64,000 nucleotides of DNA, taken from Halomonas ramblicola (GTDB lineage: Bacteria; Pseudomonadota; Gammaproteobacteria; Pseudomonadales; Halomonadaceae). A model generated the notes under the pieces. It made no database searches and was not told where the DNA came from. It worked only from the letters and a program-made list of their open reading frames with translations. Location: contig NZ_JAUFPL010000025.1 of NCBI RefSeq assembly GCF_030409215.1, forward strand, positions 27,789-91,788. The letters run 5' to 3'. Numbering within the stretch: the stretch's first letter is position 1; the number at the start of each line of letters is the position of its first letter. Made by a program: the position numbers and the translations under genes. This document shows, one piece after another, positions 18,037 through 26,864 of this stretch.

Positions 18037-18438
18037 TCAGCCGAGGGCGGCGACGCCGGCCTTGGCGACCTGGACGTCCTGGTCGGGCTTGACGCCGGAG
18101 ATGCCCACGCTGCCGGCCACCTCGCCGTCGACGAGCACCGGTACGCCCCCCGAGAGCAGCGCCTGCATGGGGGCGGTGACGAAGGCGGTGCGGCCGTTGT
18201 TGATCATCTCCTCGAAGACCTGGGTCTCCTTGCGGCCGATGGCGGCGTTGCGGGCCTTCTCGGTGGCCACGCCGGCGCTGAAGGGCGCGGCCCCGTCCAG
18301 GCGGCGCAGGCCCAGCAGGTGACCGCCATCGTCGGCCACGGCGATGGTCACCGCCCAGGCGTTGGCCTCGGCCTCTTGCTGGGCGGCGTCGAGGATGGCG
18401 TTGACGTCGTCCTGGGTCAGTACGGGCTTGGTCTGCAT
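18037..18438 (-). CDS. glcG: GlcG/HbpS-family protein of the glycolate operon
   Basis: 133-residue single-domain GlcG/HbpS protein (formerly DUF336), found in glycolate operons and related to haem- and cobalamin-binding folds; its biochemical role is unsettled. The conserved pattern AVADDGGHLLGLRRLDGA (about 33-50) and the C-terminal LLSGGVPVLVDGEVAGSVGISG are present. It is the last gene of glcDEFG here, 309 bases from the glcF stop because of the repeat array between them. Own ribosome site AAGGAGAG before ATG 18438. Confidence 0.88.
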   Translation of the reverse strand: MQTKPVLTQDDVNAILDAAQQEAEANAWAVTIAVADDGGHLLGLRRLDGAAPFSAGVATEKARNAAIGRKETQVFEEMINNGRTAFVTAPMQALLSGGVPVLVDGEVAGSVGISGVKPDQDVQVAKAGVAALG

Positions 18439-18553
18439 GTCACTCTCCTTGGATTCGCATCTTGTGATTTATTGGTCTTGGCACATGGGTGCTCGGTGAC
18501 CGGGACGCGTGCTGCGCCCGGTACAATTCAAGTGGCGCCGGTCAGGTCAGGGC

Positions 18554-18827
18554 CTCGTCGACGATCTCGATCCAGTGCCTGACAGGCATGCGGCCGGCGC
18601 CGGCGAGGTGGGTCTGGCACCTGAATGATTGAGCGCGGTGACGATCATGTGAGTGCCTCGTCGACGATCTCGATCCAGTGCCTGACTGGCGTGCGGCCGG
18701 CGCCGGCGAGGTGGGTCTGGCACCTGAATGATTGAGCGCGGTGACGATCATGTGAGTGCCTCGTCGACGATCTCGATCCAGTGCCTGACTGGCGTGCGGC
18801 CGGCGCCGGCGAGGTGGGTCTGGCACC
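18554..18827. repeat. 103-bp tandem repeat of the glcF 3' end (2.7 copies)
   Basis: Copies begin at 18554, 18657 and 18760, exactly 103 bases apart. The third, partial copy is the real coding end of glcF; the two others lie after its stop. Each copy re-encodes HWIEIVDEALT and a stop. Copies 1 and 2 differ at two bases; each carries a junction of 12 bases (CTCAATCATTCA on the minus strand) replacing AACATCG of the true gene. The codons of the last four residues in copy 1 differ (GCC CTG ACC TGA against GCA CTC ACA TGA), suggesting the distal copy holds the ancestral gene end. Confidence 0.9.
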
Positions 18828-19980
18828 CGATGTTCGCGGTGACGATCACCTCGGGGTCGCCGGCCTCCAGGTTGTCGAGCTTGTTGTCGCGCAGCTGGGT
18901 GGCGAGCTCCGGCTGGGTGATGCTGTAGGTGCCTGCCGAGCCGCAGCACAGGTGGGCGTCGGCGACCGGCGTGAGGGCGAAGCCGAGCCGCGTCAGCACG
19001 CCCTCCACGGCGCCGCCCAGCTGCTGGGCGTGCTGCAGGGTGCAGGGACAGTGGAAGGCGAGCCGGCGGCCCTCCTTGACCTTCAGGTCGTCGAGGTCCT
19101 CGTCGCGCAGTATCTCCGAGAGGTCCTTCGCCAGTTCGCTGACCCGGGCCGCCTTCTCGGCGTAGGCCGGGTCGTCGGCGAGGATGTCGACGTACTCCTT
19201 GACGAAGGCCCCGCAGCCACTGGCGGTCTGGACGATGGCTTCACAGCCGGCCTCGATGTGTGGCCACCAGGCGTCGATATTGGCGCGGGCTCGGGCCCGT
19301 CCGTCGTCCTGGGCATTGAGGTGGAAGTCGATGGCTCCACAGCAGCCCGCCTCGGCGACCGGGGTGAGCCCGATCCCCAGGCGGTCCAGCACCCGGGCGG
19401 TGGCGGCGTTGGTGTTGGGCGACAGGCCCGGCTGCACACAGCCCTCGAGGATCAGCATCCGGCGCTCGTGGCGGTGATGGTCGGGGCGCGTGCCGGCGTC
19501 CACCGGCGCTGGCGGCAGCTTGTCGCGCAGCGTGCCGGGGACCAGCGGGCGGAAGGTCAGGCCCAGCCTGAGCAGCGCCTGGAAGCGTTTGGGATCCACC
19601 AGCGCCTTGCGCAGCCCGAAGCGCAGGGCGCGTTCGGCGGGCCCCCGCGGCACCCGGCGCTCGATCTCGGCGCGGCCGATGTCGAGCAGCTTGTGGTACT
19701 CCACGCCCGAGGGGCAGGTGGTCTCGCAGTTGCGGCAGGTGAGGCAGCGATCCAGGTGCAGCCGGGTCTCCTCGGTGACCTGGTCGTCATCGTCGCGGCT
19801 CTCCAGCAGCTCCTTCATCAGGTAGATGCGCCCGCGCGGGCCGTCCCGCTCGTCGCCGAGCAACTGGTAGGTGGGGCAGGTGGCGTTGCAGAAGCCGCAG
19901 TGCACGCAGGTGCGCAGTACGCGATCGGCCTCGCGGATATGCGGCTGCTTGAGGGCTTCCTCGGTGAAGTGCGTCTGCAT
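18748..19980 (-). CDS. glcF: Glycolate oxidase iron-sulfur subunit
   Basis: Electron-transfer subunit of the membrane-associated glycolate dehydrogenase GlcDEF. Two [4Fe-4S] motifs are intact: CVHCGFCNATCPTYQ (about 25-39) and CLTCRNCETTCPSG (about 75-88). CCG-type domains follow (GCCGAIDFHL and CCGSAGTYS). 410 residues, normal length. ATG 19980 directly follows the glcE stop. The C-terminus HWIEIVDEALT is complete, but the stop codon overlaps the start of a repeated copy of the gene end (ATGA), so the 3' untranslated region is unusual. Confidence 0.93.
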   Translation of the reverse strand: MQTHFTEEALKQPHIREADRVLRTCVHCGFCNATCPTYQLLGDERDGPRGRIYLMKELLESRDDDDQVTEETRLHLDRCLTCRNCETTCPSGVEYHKLLDIGRAEIERRVPRGPAERALRFGLRKALVDPKRFQALLRLGLTFRPLVPGTLRDKLPPAPVDAGTRPDHHRHERRMLILEGCVQPGLSPNTNAATARVLDRLGIGLTPVAEAGCCGAIDFHLNAQDDGRARARANIDAWWPHIEAGCEAIVQTASGCGAFVKEYVDILADDPAYAEKAARVSELAKDLSEILRDEDLDDLKVKEGRRLAFHCPCTLQHAQQLGGAVEGVLTRLGFALTPVADAHLCCGSAGTYSITQPELATQLRDNKLDNLEAGDPEVIVTANIGCQTHLAGAGRTPVRHWIEIVDEALT

Positions 19981-21057
19981 TCAGACCTCCGCGTAGAGTC
20001 GGCCGGGGTTGAAGATGCCGTGGGGGTCGAGCTCGGCCTTGAGGCGGCGGTGGTACCCGAGCAGCGCCGGCGTCAGTGGGGTGAAGGGCTCGGCGGCACC
20101 GGGCGTCAGGCAAGTCGCATGGCCGCCGACCCGGGCGCAGGCCGCGCGGATCGCCTCGGCGTCGGCATCGCTCTTCACCCAGCGCTGGGTGCCGGCCCAG
20201 TCGTAGAGCACCGGAGGCTCGCCCGGCAGGTCGAGGGGCGGGGTATTGGCGGGCAGCGAGAGACGCCACAAGGGAGCCTCACCGGCGGTAAAGAAGGGCA
20301 GGCGATGCTCGCGCAGGTCCGTCCAGAAGCCCGCCTCCAGGTCGTCGCCGCCCAGGCGTTCGGCGGTGGCGGCCACCGAGCTGGGGCCGCCCTCGAGACG
20401 CAGGTGCAGGGCACCGTCGAGCCAGGCGGCGGCGCTGATCGGCATGGGCTTGCGGCCCCAGTCGGCGAGCTTCTCCAGGGCCACGTCGAGGGGCAGCTCG
20501 AGGCGCAGGCTGCGTGAGGTGCCCGGCTTGGGCAGCACCTTCAGGGTCACCTCGCTGAGCAGGCCCAGGGTGCCCTGGGCGCCGGCCATCAGCCTCGACA
20601 GGTCGTAGCCGGCCACGTTCTTCATGACCTGGCCGCCGAAGCGCTGTTCGACGCCCTCGCGGTTGATCACCCGGGCGCCGAGCATGAAGTCGCGCACGCT
20701 GCCGGCCCAGGGACGGCGCGGGCCGGAGAGGCCGCTGGCCACCATGCCGCCGACGGTGGCGGCGTCGCCGAAGTGGGGCGGCTCGCAGGCGAGCATCTGG
20801 CCCTGCTCGGCGAGCGCGGCCTCCAGCTCGGCCAGTGGCGTGCCGGCGCGCACCGAGACGATCAGCTCCACCGGGTCGTAGTAGGTGATGCCGCGGTGCT
20901 CGCGGGTGGAGAGGGTGCGGCCCTCCACCGGCCGGCCGTAGAAGGCCTTGGTGTCACCGCCGACGAAGCGCAGCGGCGTCCCGTCGCGGTCGGCCGCGCG
21001 CACCTGTTCGGCGAGGGCCGCGGCCATGTCTTGGGCATTGTGCTGGGTCATGGTCAT
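19981..21057 (-). CDS. glcE: Glycolate oxidase FAD-binding subunit
   Basis: Second flavin subunit of GlcDEF, 358 residues, with a PCMH-type FAD domain: GGDTKAFYGRPV (about 29-40), FGDAATVGGMVASGLSGPRRP (about 96-116) and MKNVAGYDLSRLMAGAQGTLG (about 145-165). Two starts are possible, 21057 and 21051; the second has better spacing to GAGAG at the end of glcD. It sits between glcD (3-base gap) and glcF (no gap), so the three are translated together. Confidence 0.92.
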   Translation of the reverse strand: MTMTQHNAQDMAAALAEQVRAADRDGTPLRFVGGDTKAFYGRPVEGRTLSTREHRGITYYDPVELIVSVRAGTPLAELEAALAEQGQMLACEPPHFGDAATVGGMVASGLSGPRRPWAGSVRDFMLGARVINREGVEQRFGGQVMKNVAGYDLSRLMAGAQGTLGLLSEVTLKVLPKPGTSRSLRLELPLDVALEKLADWGRKPMPISAAAWLDGALHLRLEGGPSSVAATAERLGGDDLEAGFWTDLREHRLPFFTAGEAPLWRLSLPANTPPLDLPGEPPVLYDWAGTQRWVKSDADAEAIRAACARVGGHATCLTPGAAEPFTPLTPALLGYHRRLKAELDPHGIFNPGRLYAEV

Positions 21058-21060
21058 CTC

Positions 21061-22560
21061 TCAGAAGCGCGGCAGGTCGGGGTGCGGCAATTGACCCTTG
21101 TGCACGTGCATGGCGCCGAACTCGGCGCAGCGGGCCAGCGTGGGGATGTTCTTGCCCGGGTTGAGCAGCCCCGACGGGTCGAAGGCGGCCTTCACCGCGT
21201 GGAAGGTGGTGATCTCGTCGGGGCGGAACTGGGTGCACATCTGGTTGATCTTCTCGCGACCCACGCCGTGCTCGCCGGTGATGGTGCCGCCGACCTCGAC
21301 GCACAGCTCGAGGATCCTGCCGCCGAGCTCCTCGGCCTGCTCGAGCTCACCCTCGCGGTTGGCGTCGAACAGGATCAGCGGGTGCATGTTGCCGTCGCCG
21401 GCGTGGAAGACATTGGCCACGCGCAGGCCGTATTCCTCGGAGAGGTCGGCGATGCCCTTGAGTACCCGCGGCAGCTCGCGGCGCGGGATGGTACCGTCCA
21501 TGCAGTAGTAGTCCGGCGACATGCGGCCCACCGCCGGAAAGGCGTTCTTGCGGCCGGCCCAGAACCGGGCGCGCTCGGCCTCGTCGCGGGCCTGCCGGAC
21601 GTCGGCGGCGCCGGCCTTCTCGAGCACCTCGCGCACGGTGGCGCAGTCGTCGTCCACGTCGGCCTCGACGCCGTCCAGCTCGCAGAGCAGGATGGCCTCG
21701 GCCTCCACCGGATAACCGGCCCTGACGAAGTCCTCGGCGGCACGGATCGCCAGCTTGTCCATCATCTCCAGGCCGCCCGGGATGATGCCCGCGGCGATGA
21801 TGTCGCCCACCGCGCGGCCGGCCTTTTCCACGTCGTCGAAGCTGGCCATCAGCACCTTGGCGGTCTCCGGCTTGGGCAGCAGCTTGACGGTGATCTCGGT
21901 GACCACGCCGAGCATGCCCTCGGAGCCGGTGAACAGCGCCAGCAGGTCGAAGCCGGGGGCGTCCAGGGCCTCGGAGCCCAGCGTCAGGCGCTCGCCCTCG
22001 ATGGTCAGCACCTCGACCTTCAGTACGTTATGCACGGTGAGGCCGTACTTCAGGCAGTGCACGCCGCCGGCGTTCTCGGCGACGTTGCCACCGATGGAGC
22101 AGGCGATCTGCGAGGAGGGGTCGGGGGCGTAGTAGAGCCCGTAGGGTGCGGCGGCCTCGGAGATGGCCAGGTTGCGCACCCCGGGCTGGACGCGGGCGAT
22201 GCGCGCTTCGGGGTCGACCTCGAGGATGCGGGCGAAGCGCGACATCACCAGCAGTACGCCCTGCTCCAGGGGCAGGGCGCCGCCGGAGAGGCCGGTGCCG
22301 GCGCCGCGGGTGACCACCGGCACGCCCAGTTCCCGGCAGCGCCGGAGCAGGGTCGCCACCTGGTCGAGGGTCTCGGGCAGCGCCACCAGCATGGGTAGCA
22401 CCCGGTAGGCGGAGAGGCCATCGCACTCGAAGGGCCGCAGGTCCTCCTCGCGGTGCAGCAGGGTCAGGTCCGGCACGGCCCGCTGCAGGTCGGCCAGCAC
22501 CTCGGCCTTGTCGTTGCTCGGCAGTTCGCCGTCGAGCCTGGCGTCGTAGAGGATGTTCAT
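21061..22560 (-). CDS. glcD: Glycolate oxidase subunit GlcD
   Basis: Catalytic FAD subunit that oxidises glycolate to glyoxylate and passes electrons to quinones through GlcF. 499 residues: PCMH FAD domain with RGAGTGLSGGALPLEQG (about 80-96) and GGNVAENAGGVHCLKYG, then the FAD-oxidase C domain with FHAGDGNMHPLILFD and TGEHGVGREK near 420-430, the conserved histidine motifs. First gene of glcDEFG; GGGGGAG precedes ATG 22560. The GntR regulator glcC is divergent with an operator in the 245-base gap. Confidence 0.94.
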   Translation of the reverse strand: MNILYDARLDGELPSNDKAEVLADLQRAVPDLTLLHREEDLRPFECDGLSAYRVLPMLVALPETLDQVATLLRRCRELGVPVVTRGAGTGLSGGALPLEQGVLLVMSRFARILEVDPEARIARVQPGVRNLAISEAAAPYGLYYAPDPSSQIACSIGGNVAENAGGVHCLKYGLTVHNVLKVEVLTIEGERLTLGSEALDAPGFDLLALFTGSEGMLGVVTEITVKLLPKPETAKVLMASFDDVEKAGRAVGDIIAAGIIPGGLEMMDKLAIRAAEDFVRAGYPVEAEAILLCELDGVEADVDDDCATVREVLEKAGAADVRQARDEAERARFWAGRKNAFPAVGRMSPDYYCMDGTIPRRELPRVLKGIADLSEEYGLRVANVFHAGDGNMHPLILFDANREGELEQAEELGGRILELCVEVGGTITGEHGVGREKINQMCTQFRPDEITTFHAVKAAFDPSGLLNPGKNIPTLARCAEFGAMHVHKGQLPHPDLPRF

Positions 22561-22692
22561 GGTGACTCCCCCTGCATCGCGTCGTCGTGGAACGGAGTGG
22601 TTGGCTGCATGGTCGTTGGATCGGCTTGTCCATGGAAGGTGGTACAGGCCAATCTGTGACTTTGGCGGCCGTCTGTCCAGCCTGTGGTGCAG

Positions 22693-22719
22693 TGGTCAGA
22701 CCAGTAATTCGTGTATAAT
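22693..22719. promoter_or_regulatory. GlcC/FadR-type operator and -10 box between glcD and glcC
   Basis: TGGTCAGACCA (22693-22703) is a perfect TGGT-N3-ACCA palindrome, the class of site bound by FadR/GlcC/LldR-type GntR regulators. A consensus TATAAT (22714-22719) is 10 bases away. Together they probably form the control region for the divergent glc operon and glcC. Confidence 0.6.
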
Positions 22720-22805
22720 ATGAAACGATTTTCCAATTCCTCGTCTCGCAGGGTAAACGGGAGACGGCGTGCTGGCCAGCACGAAGAAGGGGCCGGAGGT
22801 GAGGC

Positions 22806-23585
22806 ATGAAGGCATGGGGTGAAGAGGCATCGGCGGGGCAACGCACACCGGAGAGCGTGGCGGCCCGGCTGGAGCAGTTGATCCTGGATGGGATCTTCCG
22901 TCCCGGGCAGTTGCTGCCCTCGGAGCGGCGGCTCTGCGATCGTCTGAACGTTTCCCGCGCCTCGCTGCGGGAGGGGCTACGCATCCTGCGCGGCAAGGGC
23001 ATCATCGAGACCCGCCACGGCCACGGCTCCACGGTGGCCGCGCTGCTGCCGGCCCGGGAGCAGAGCCCGCTGATGCACCTGTTCCGGGATCATCCGCGGA
23101 CCCTCTTCGACCTGCTCGAAGTGCGCGCCCTGCTGGAGGGGGAGTCCGCGCGGCTGGCGGCCAGCCGCGGCACCCCGGCGGACCGTGTGCTGATCACCCG
23201 GCGCTATCGGGAGATGGCGGATTACGTCGAGTCGGTCGACCCGGTCGATGTGGAGCGGTTGGCGCGGCTGGATCACGCCTTCCATCTGGCGGTCTCCCAG
23301 GCCTCCCACAACCCCGTGCTGGTGCATACCCTGCAGAGCGTGACCGACCTGTTGCTCAGTTCGGTGTTCGCCTCGGTGAAGAACCTCTACCACCGGCCGG
23401 GGCCCAGGAAGATGATCAACCGACAGCATGCCCGGCTGCACGACGCCGTGGTGCAGGGCAAGCCCGAGCTGGCCCGCCGCGTGGCCCTGGAGCACCTCTC
23501 CAGCGTCGGCGACGCCCTCAGGGAGATCGAGGCCGAGGACGAGCGCCTGGAGCGCTCGGCCATGCGGCTGGAAGAGTGGGGATGA
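22806..23585 (+). CDS. glcC: GntR-family (FCD) regulator of the glycolate operon
   Basis: 259-residue GntR regulator with N-terminal winged HTH (LILDGIFRPGQLLPSERRLCDRLNVSRASLREGLRIL, about 22-58) and a C-terminal FCD ligand domain with metal-binding histidines (LDHAFHLAVSQASHNPVL; QHARLHDAVVQG). Divergent from glcDEFG, the usual position of GlcC, which activates the operon in response to glycolate. Very good ribosome site GGAGGTGAGGC before ATG 22806. Confidence 0.88.
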   Translation: MKAWGEEASAGQRTPESVAARLEQLILDGIFRPGQLLPSERRLCDRLNVSRASLREGLRILRGKGIIETRHGHGSTVAALLPAREQSPLMHLFRDHPRTLFDLLEVRALLEGESARLAASRGTPADRVLITRRYREMADYVESVDPVDVERLARLDHAFHLAVSQASHNPVLVHTLQSVTDLLLSSVFASVKNLYHRPGPRKMINRQHARLHDAVVQGKPELARRVALEHLSSVGDALREIEAEDERLERSAMRLEEWG

Positions 23586-23625
23586 GCCTGGTACCTGGAA
23601 TGATCGGGTTGACCATATGGCCTTA

Positions 23626-23639
23626 TGAATTCATAATTA
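23626..23639. promoter_or_regulatory. Operator site 1 of the acid-catabolism regulon (upstream of its GntR gene)
   Basis: TGAATTCATAATTA, whose complement is TAATTATGAATTCA, fits the motif AATTATG-N2-TTCA that occurs six times between 23.6 and 41.7 kb. It lies 83 bases before the GntR gene at 23723, consistent with autoregulation. Confidence 0.6.
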
Positions 23640-23722
23640 GGATTTAATGATTCCATTGCATGATGCGATCGCCAGCCAAGGTCTGTCGAATCGCGCCTTG
23701 CACAAGGTCGGGATGATTCCTC

Positions 23723-24376
23723 ATGGAAAAAATCAGGCAGAACACCCTGCATGGTGAGGTTGCCGAGCGGATTCGCGATCTGATCGCTCAGGGTACGCTG
23801 GCGCCCGGTAGTCGTGTTCCCGAAAAACAGCTGTGCGAGCAGTTCGGGGTGTCCCGGACCCCCCTCAGAGAGGCCCTCAAGGTCCTGGCCTATGAAGGCT
23901 TCGTCGAGCTGTTGCCGAACCGCGGTGCCCGGGTTGCCAAGTTGACCAGGGCAACGCTCAAGAACACCTTCGAGGTCATGCAGAGCCTCGAGGCCCTGGC
24001 TGGCGAACTGGCTGGGGAGCGAATCACCGAGACGGAGCTGGCCAACATCGAGGCGCTCCATTACCAGATGCTGTCACACTACAAGCGTGGCAACATGCAG
24101 GAGTACCTGCTGGCGAACCAGCAGATTCACGAGGCCATCGTGGTGGCCTCCCAGAATGACGTGCTCATCGACGTCTACAAGAACCTTAACCATCGCGTGC
24201 GACGGGTGCGTTTCACCGCCGAGTTGAGCAACGACTACTGGTCTCAGGCGATCAGTGAGCACGAATCCATGGTCGAGGCGCTGCGGGCCCGCGACGGCGC
24301 TGCCCTCGGGGGGATTCTCAGCCGTCACCTGCGCAACAAGGTGGAGATGTCGGCACTGGAGGAAATGGCTGAATAG
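23723..24376 (+). CDS. GntR-family (FCD) regulator of the adjacent acid-catabolism locus
   Basis: 217-residue GntR regulator: winged HTH with LIAQGTLAPGSRVPEKQLCEQFGVSRTPLREALKVL (about 19-54), then an FCD domain whose metal/ligand residues include the histidines in NQQIHEAIVVASQN and SEHESMVEAL. It is convergent with the catabolic genes and has the shared operator motif upstream of its own start. It is therefore my candidate for the regulator of the six-site regulon. The ligand is unknown; FCD regulators usually bind carboxylic acids of the pathway they control. Confidence 0.88.
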   Translation: MEKIRQNTLHGEVAERIRDLIAQGTLAPGSRVPEKQLCEQFGVSRTPLREALKVLAYEGFVELLPNRGARVAKLTRATLKNTFEVMQSLEALAGELAGERITETELANIEALHYQMLSHYKRGNMQEYLLANQQIHEAIVVASQNDVLIDVYKNLNHRVRRVRFTAELSNDYWSQAISEHESMVEALRARDGAALGGILSRHLRNKVEMSALEEMAE

Positions 24377-24421
24377 CGCCAGGCCCCTGCCGGTCGCGTC
24401 GCGATCGACAAGGCCCGCAGC

Positions 24422-24459
24422 GACGGGCGGTGCGCCCTGCACGGCGCGCCGCCCTCGTC
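24422..24459. terminator. Hairpin between convergent genes
   Basis: GACGGGCGGTGCGCC and GGCGCGCCGCCCTCGTC pair imperfectly (with a two-base bulge) around CTGCA, forming a strong GC stem in the 89-base gap between the convergent GntR and amidohydrolase stops. Probably a bidirectional terminator. Confidence 0.45.
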
Positions 24460-24465
24460 ATGGGC

Positions 24466-25383
24466 TCAGCCGGCTGCGGGAAGGTCGATGCGGTAGAAGT
24501 GTCGGGCATTGTCGTAGAATAGCCGGAGTCGCTCTGCCTGGCTGAACGCCTCGGTAATCGCCAGGAAGCCCTCGTAGAGGGTCTCGAAGGTGGCGACCAG
24601 GCTGTCCACCGGGAAGTTGCTGGCGAACATGCAGCGCTCCACCCCGAAGCAGTCGATGGTTTCGAGCACCACCCGACGATTGCCCTCCGCCGTCCAGGCG
24701 GTCCCGGGCACACCAATCCCTGAGATTTTCACCGCCACGTTGGGGGCGGTGGCCAGGTGCTCCATGGCCTGCCGCCACGCCGACAGCCCCGCCTCGCTGC
24801 GATCCGCCGGCAGACCGGTGTGGTTGACGATGATCTGTGTCTGCGGATAGGCGGCGGCGAGTTCGACTGCCTCTGCAAAGTGCCACCAAGGGGTTTGTAG
24901 GTCGAAAGAGAGGCCATGCCCGGTCAGTCGGGAGAAGCCGCGGCGCCAGACCGGGTCCCCCATGGAGCCCGGGGCGCCGGGCTCCACTTCGGCGGGAGAG
25001 GCTGCCGCTCGCGGCTTGTGGCGGATGCCGCGGACCCGCGGAAAGGAGGCGTGGGCGGCGAGCAGCTCGTCCACATCCGGCCGATCGAGACGCGCCTGGG
25101 CGACCATCACCGTCGGCAGGTCCTCGCGGTCGGCCAGCTCATGGACCCAGCGGGTCTCCTCCAGGGGGGTGCGGGGATCCCATTCGGTCTCCACGAATAC
25201 CGAACCCACCACCCGGAAGTTCGCGGTGTCGCGGCGATAATCCGCCGGCAGGTAGTTGCGCCGGATGGCGCGGTAATTCCCATAGCGAAACGGGATCAGC
25301 GGCTCGTCGCACAACCAGGGAATATAGTTGCGCTCGAGATCCCAGAAGTGCTGATGGGCATCGATGATCGGCAGTGAGGGCAT
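24466..25383 (-). CDS. Amidohydrolase-family lactonase (COG3618, L-fuconolactonase-like)
   Basis: TIM-barrel metal-dependent hydrolase, 305 residues, of the family that includes L-fuconolactonase, L-rhamnono-lactonase and 2-pyrone-4,6-dicarboxylate lactonase. The N-terminal metal motif IDAHQHFWDL (about 7-16) and the later NHTGLPADRS and FASNFPVDSL blocks are typical. With an L-fuconate-dehydratase-like gene in the same locus, hydrolysis of a sugar lactone is the best guess. The start 25383 has GGAGG at good spacing; ATG 25389 overlaps the previous stop and is nearly on top of the ribosome site. Translationally coupled to the reductase before it. Confidence 0.8.
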   Translation of the reverse strand: MPSLPIIDAHQHFWDLERNYIPWLCDEPLIPFRYGNYRAIRRNYLPADYRRDTANFRVVGSVFVETEWDPRTPLEETRWVHELADREDLPTVMVAQARLDRPDVDELLAAHASFPRVRGIRHKPRAAASPAEVEPGAPGSMGDPVWRRGFSRLTGHGLSFDLQTPWWHFAEAVELAAAYPQTQIIVNHTGLPADRSEAGLSAWRQAMEHLATAPNVAVKISGIGVPGTAWTAEGNRRVVLETIDCFGVERCMFASNFPVDSLVATFETLYEGFLAITEAFSQAERLRLFYDNARHFYRIDLPAAG

Positions 25384-25385
25384 GC

Positions 25386-26276
25386 TCATTCCTCCTGGGT
25401 AATCCCTTCCATCAGCGAGACGATGGCCGCGCCATCCAGCTCCCCCTTGCCCTGGGCGACCAGCATGCTGTAAAGCGAGTTGGCGGTGCCGGCCATGGGC
25501 ATGGGCACATTCAGTGCATTGGAGGCATCCTGCAGCATGTGCAGATCCTTGAGGATCTGGCGGGCATAGCCACGTGGTTCGAAGTCGTTCTCGACCATAC
25601 GCGGTAGTAGGTCATTGAGTAGGTTACTACCGGCATAGCCGGAGGAGAGGGCGTCAGGGATTTTGCTGACATCGATGCCGAAACGGTTACCAAGGTTACA
25701 GGCTTCGGCGATCACGCAGTAGTTGGAGAGCACCAGTGCCTGGTTGATAAGCTTGGTGGCTTGTCCGGCGCCGACCTCGCCCATGTGCGTAAATTGTCCC
25801 AGGGTGGTCATCAAGGGTTGGATAGCATCGATGGCGGCCTGGTCTCCACCGGCCATGATGGCCAGGCGTCCCTCGGCAGCGGCGCCGGGACCACCGGATA
25901 CCGGGGCGTCGACGAATTGCATGCCGGTACGCTCCCGCAGGGACCGTGCTAGGCGCTTGGTGGTCTCGAGTTCTGTCGTGGAGTGGTCGATCAAAGTCTT
26001 GCCTTGGCCCTGTGCGACCTCGACAATGCCACCTTCACCGAGGATGACCGCTTCCACGGCAGTCGTGGAGATCACGCACACCTGGATGATCTCGGCACGC
26101 TCGGCGACCTTGGCCGGTGACTCGGCAATGTCGACACCCCTGGCCCTGGCGGCCTGGCAGCAGGTGTCGTCGATGTCGTAGCCGATGACGGAATAGCCAC
26201 TTTCGATGAGACGCGAAGTGAAGCCGGCACCCATCTTGCCGAGGCCGATGAAACCGATAGGGGATGTATTCGTCAT
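25386..26276 (-). CDS. 3-hydroxyisobutyrate dehydrogenase-family oxidoreductase (GarR-like)
   Basis: NAD(P)-dependent beta-hydroxyacid dehydrogenase, 296 residues. Rossmann loop GFIGLGKMG (8-16), substrate motif DAPVSGGPGAAAEG (123-136) and catalytic Lys175 in GAGQATKLINQ are intact. Relatives reduce tartronate semialdehyde or oxidise 3-hydroxyisobutyrate, L-threonate and similar acids. It is downstream of the TRAP importer genes and overlaps the lactonase by ATGA, so these form one operon. AAGGAG precedes ATG 26276. Substrate not assignable from sequence. Confidence 0.87.
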   Translation of the reverse strand: MTNTSPIGFIGLGKMGAGFTSRLIESGYSVIGYDIDDTCCQAARARGVDIAESPAKVAERAEIIQVCVISTTAVEAVILGEGGIVEVAQGQGKTLIDHSTTELETTKRLARSLRERTGMQFVDAPVSGGPGAAAEGRLAIMAGGDQAAIDAIQPLMTTLGQFTHMGEVGAGQATKLINQALVLSNYCVIAEACNLGNRFGIDVSKIPDALSSGYAGSNLLNDLLPRMVENDFEPRGYARQILKDLHMLQDASNALNVPMPMAGTANSLYSMLVAQGKGELDGAAIVSLMEGITQEE

Positions 26277-26305
26277 TGTGTCGCTCCTTTTGCGGATTTC
26301 AGAGG

Positions 26306-26863
26306 TTACATCGTCTTGGCATCATCCGACGCTGGCGTGAGCCTAACCCCGAACAAACCGGCCACTTCTCGCAACACCATCACGCCGGACTGAAACATGA
26401 TCAAGGCGCCACCGATGACGATTGACATGCGTGGCCAATAAAGCGAAAAGGTTTGACTGGTGACCAGCTGGTTACGGCCGAGATCGACTAACGCATGGCC
26501 GGATTGGTAGACCTTGAGGGCGAAATACAAGATCAGCAGATTGATGGCGATAACGAACAGGCTTCTTAGCACCCGCGGCATCGCATCAAGCAGGATTTCG
26601 ACCTTGAGATGCGAGCCATGCCGGATGCACACGGCTGCTCCCCAGAGCGCCAGGATCGGCAGTTGATACGCGGCCACTTCTTCGATCCAGGCAAAGGGAG
26701 TGTGGATGACGTAGCGCAACAGCACCTGGGCGAACATCAGCAGGAAAATGCTTGACATCACTACGACCAGGATGGCTTGCAGCGCCTTGTCGATCCAGCC
26801 GGCGAACCGGTCGACAGCAAGCACGAAGCGCTTGAACGAGTATCTGACGGTCTGGTGGCTCAT
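26306..26863 (-). CDS. dctQ: TRAP transporter small permease (DctQ family)
   Basis: Small inner-membrane subunit of a sodium-driven TRAP importer, 185 residues with four hydrophobic helices; the family motif PFAWIEEVAAYQLPILALWGAAV (about 63-85) is clear. The start ATG 26863 has GGAGG 8 bases upstream and lies one base after the dctM stop; an extended start at 26884 would overlap dctM. The order here is P-M-Q, whereas Q usually precedes M. Confidence 0.9.
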   Translation of the reverse strand: MSHQTVRYSFKRFVLAVDRFAGWIDKALQAILVVVMSSIFLLMFAQVLLRYVIHTPFAWIEEVAAYQLPILALWGAAVCIRHGSHLKVEILLDAMPRVLRSLFVIAINLLILYFALKVYQSGHALVDLGRNQLVTSQTFSLYWPRMSIVIGGALIMFQSGVMVLREVAGLFGVRLTPASDDAKTM

Positions 26864-26864
26864 A

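Noticed and set aside
18542..18949. 135-codon frame across the glcF repeat array
   Set aside because: It is only the repeated glcF end read in shifting frames; no ribosome site or independent protein features.
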